From contig NC_026504.1 of assembly GCF_000182925.2 (NCBI RefSeq), forward strand, positions 1 through 64,000: a stretch of 64,000 nucleotides of DNA, read 5' to 3'. Positions within the stretch are counted from its first letter, which is position 1; every line of letters starts with the position of its first letter. Position numbers and translations under genes: made by a program. The notes beneath the pieces are model-generated. The model did not search any database. It had not been told where the DNA came from and was given only the letters and a program-made list of their open reading frames with translations. Positions 62,206 through 64,000 of the stretch are shown here, piece after piece. The stretch comes from Neurospora crassa OR74A (Eukaryota > Ascomycota > Sordariomycetes > Sordariales > Sordariaceae).

Positions 62206-63757
62206 ATGGCTTCTACCACAGACTACAAGATTGACTTTACCGTATGTCCTCTCTCTCCCCCTTCACTGCCTTGTTCTGCCTCTCACACTCCCACAACTGA
62301 GCCACCTTGTACTAACGCATCTCCAGAACTTCTACAACATCATCAACAATGAGTTGAAGTCAACCCCCACCACCCGGGCCGCCGTCAACCCGTCCACCTT
62401 GGCCCCCCTTCCTGCCGTCCCCGTCTCCACAAAGGCCGATGTCGACGCCGCTGTCTCGGCCGCCAAGGCTGCCTTCCCCTCGTGGCGTGACACCCCTATT
62501 GAGAAGCGTGCCGCGCTCCTCAACACCTTTGCGGATGCCATCATGGCCAACTTTATGGACTTTGCCTCTCTGCTTGCGCTTGAGGGCAAGCCCCCCACGG
62601 CGGCGCAGTTCGAGGTTGACTTTGCTGTCAAGCACTTGAAGGGGACGGCGCAGCTGAGGTTGGACGACGAGGTGATTGAGGATAACGAGGAGAAGCTCAC
62701 CAAGATTCGGTACACTCCCCTTGGTGTCGGTGTCGGTATCGTCCCCTTCAACTACCCCTTCTTCTTGGGTCTCGGCAAGATGGGACCCGCCGTGTTGGCT
62801 GGAAACGCCTTCATCTGGAAGCCTTCGCCCTACACGCCCAACACGGCGCTGAAGCTCGTTGAGCTGGCCGCCAAGATCTTCCCCCCTGGTGTTGTCCAGG
62901 CTTTGTCTGGCGAGGAGGACTTGGGTCCCTGGTTGACTGCTCACCCCGATATCCGCAAGATCTCCTTCACCGGCAGCACGCCGACGGGCAAGAAGGTCAT
63001 GGCTGCGTGCGCCAGCACTCTCAAGCGCGTGACGCTCGAGCTGGGCGGCAATGACGCCGCTATCGTTTGCGACGATGTCAACCTGGACGAGGTCGTGCCC
63101 AAGGTTGCTCTCGGCTGCTTCAACAACGCTGGCCAAGTCTGCGTTGACATCAAGAGACTATTCGTCCACGAGAAGATCTACGATCAGTTCCTGGCCAAGA
63201 TGGTCGAGGTCGTCAAGACGTTCAAGTTCGGCGGGTCCGAAGACACCGAGGGCGCCTTCTTCCCTCCTGTCCAGAACGCGATGCAGTTCGAGAAGGTTAA
63301 GGAACTATTTAGCTCGATTGAGAAGGAGGGCCTCAAGCCTGTTATTGGTGGCGAGGTCGAGGCCGAGGCGGGCGCGAAGAAGGGATACTACTTCAAGCCT
63401 ACCATCATCGACAACCCGCCTGAGAACTCCAGGATCGTGCAGGAGGAGCCCTTTGGCCCTATTGTGCCCGTCGTGAAGTGGGTCGGTGGTGAGGACGAGG
63501 TGGTCAGGATGGCCAACAACACCGACATGGGATTGGGTGCCTCTGTCTGGAGCAAGGACTTGGAGAAGGCGGAGAGGATCGCCAGGAGGCTGGAGGCTGG
63601 CAGTCTCTGGATCAACACCCACCAGGACCTGGCGCCTAACGTGCCCTTTGGTGGCTTCAAGCAGTCCGGTATGGGCCACGACTGGGGTGTCATCGGTCTT
63701 AAGGGCTGGTGCAACACCCAGAGCTTGATGACGAGAAGGTCAGGCGGTATGTTTTAA
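62206..63757 (+). CDS. Aldehyde dehydrogenase (NAD(P)+-dependent)
   Basis: Two exons, 62206-62241 (12 codons) and 62327-63757, with an 85-bp intron; 488 aa. The start MASTTDYKIDFT splices in frame to NFYNIINNEL. It is a standard ALDH: the PFNYPF and FTGSTPTGK coenzyme-binding region, catalytic-region Glu250 in LELGGND, nucleophile Cys284 in NNAGQVCVD, EEPFGPIVPV and the C-terminal PFGGFKQSG. It oxidises an aldehyde to an acid; the KRLFVHEKIYDQF segment is like many microbial non-specific ALDHs, so the substrate cannot be named. No targeting signal is obvious, so it is probably cytosolic. Confidence 0.94.
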
Positions 63758-64000
63758 GGAGGGACATGAGCGATAGAATGCATTTATTAGAGTAGTGAAT
63801 TTACAGCAAAGCGTGTGATTTTCCATAGTGTGCCTTCCGAGACATGATCCGGGCCCAATCGTGATAGGTGTAAACTTTAGGTAAGGTACATGGTAGAAGT
63901 TGGCAGTAGGAGATGGTTAACTCCCGGCAGGCTCCCAAATCCCGCAACACGGGGAGCTCTCCGCGATACCTATCCTGCGTTCCCCGGAACTGACATGATC

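Overview
This window is the end of a chromosome from a filamentous ascomycete, most likely Neurospora or a close relative in the Sordariales. It opens with 28 perfect CCCTAA repeats. Genes have short introns (about 60-120 bp) with CTRAY-type branch points, and coding DNA is GC-balanced and interrupted by very AT-rich, CpA/TpG-poor blocks typical of repeat-induced point mutation (RIP). The ATRIP/Rad26 homologue is UVS-3 in N. crassa, which I recall as mapping to the left arm of linkage group IV. If so, this is that chromosome end; I could not test this.

Layout. 1-170 is telomere and 171-780 is RIP-like subtelomere. From 1.4 to 24.5 kb lies a secondary-metabolite gene cluster: two cytochrome P450s, a secreted berberine-bridge-type flavin oxidase, an O-methyltransferase, a highly reducing polyketide synthase (KS-AT-DH-cMT-ER-KR-ACP, 2628 aa, no release domain), a BAHD/AATase-like acyltransferase and a 14-helix-type MFS exporter. 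A 3.9-kb gene-free stretch follows, then a Zn2Cys6 regulator and a short-chain dehydrogenase that appears frameshifted. These genes would together make, methylate, oxidise, acylate, export and regulate one polyketide. The PKS enoylreductase has lost its nucleotide-binding glycines, so the product is probably only partly reduced.

A STAS-domain SulP sulfate permease (33.7-36.2 kb) ends the first gene-rich part. From about 36.8 to 47.0 kb is a 10-kb RIP-degraded block with a 100-N assembly gap, T-rich tandem repeats and arrays of an AAACCCTTT-like word. No intact gene is visible there.

From 47.5 kb onward the genes are mostly housekeeping: a 77-aa EF-hand protein assembled here from three exons, CDP-diacylglycerol synthase, the ATRIP-like checkpoint protein, an unknown protein interrupted by one in-frame TAG, a PTS2-bearing peroxisomal 3-ketoacyl-CoA thiolase, a GPI-type GH128 glycosidase and an aldehyde dehydrogenase. 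All exon boundaries were inferred by eye from splice signals and reading-frame continuity; every multi-exon model gives a length divisible by three except the frameshifted dehydrogenase.
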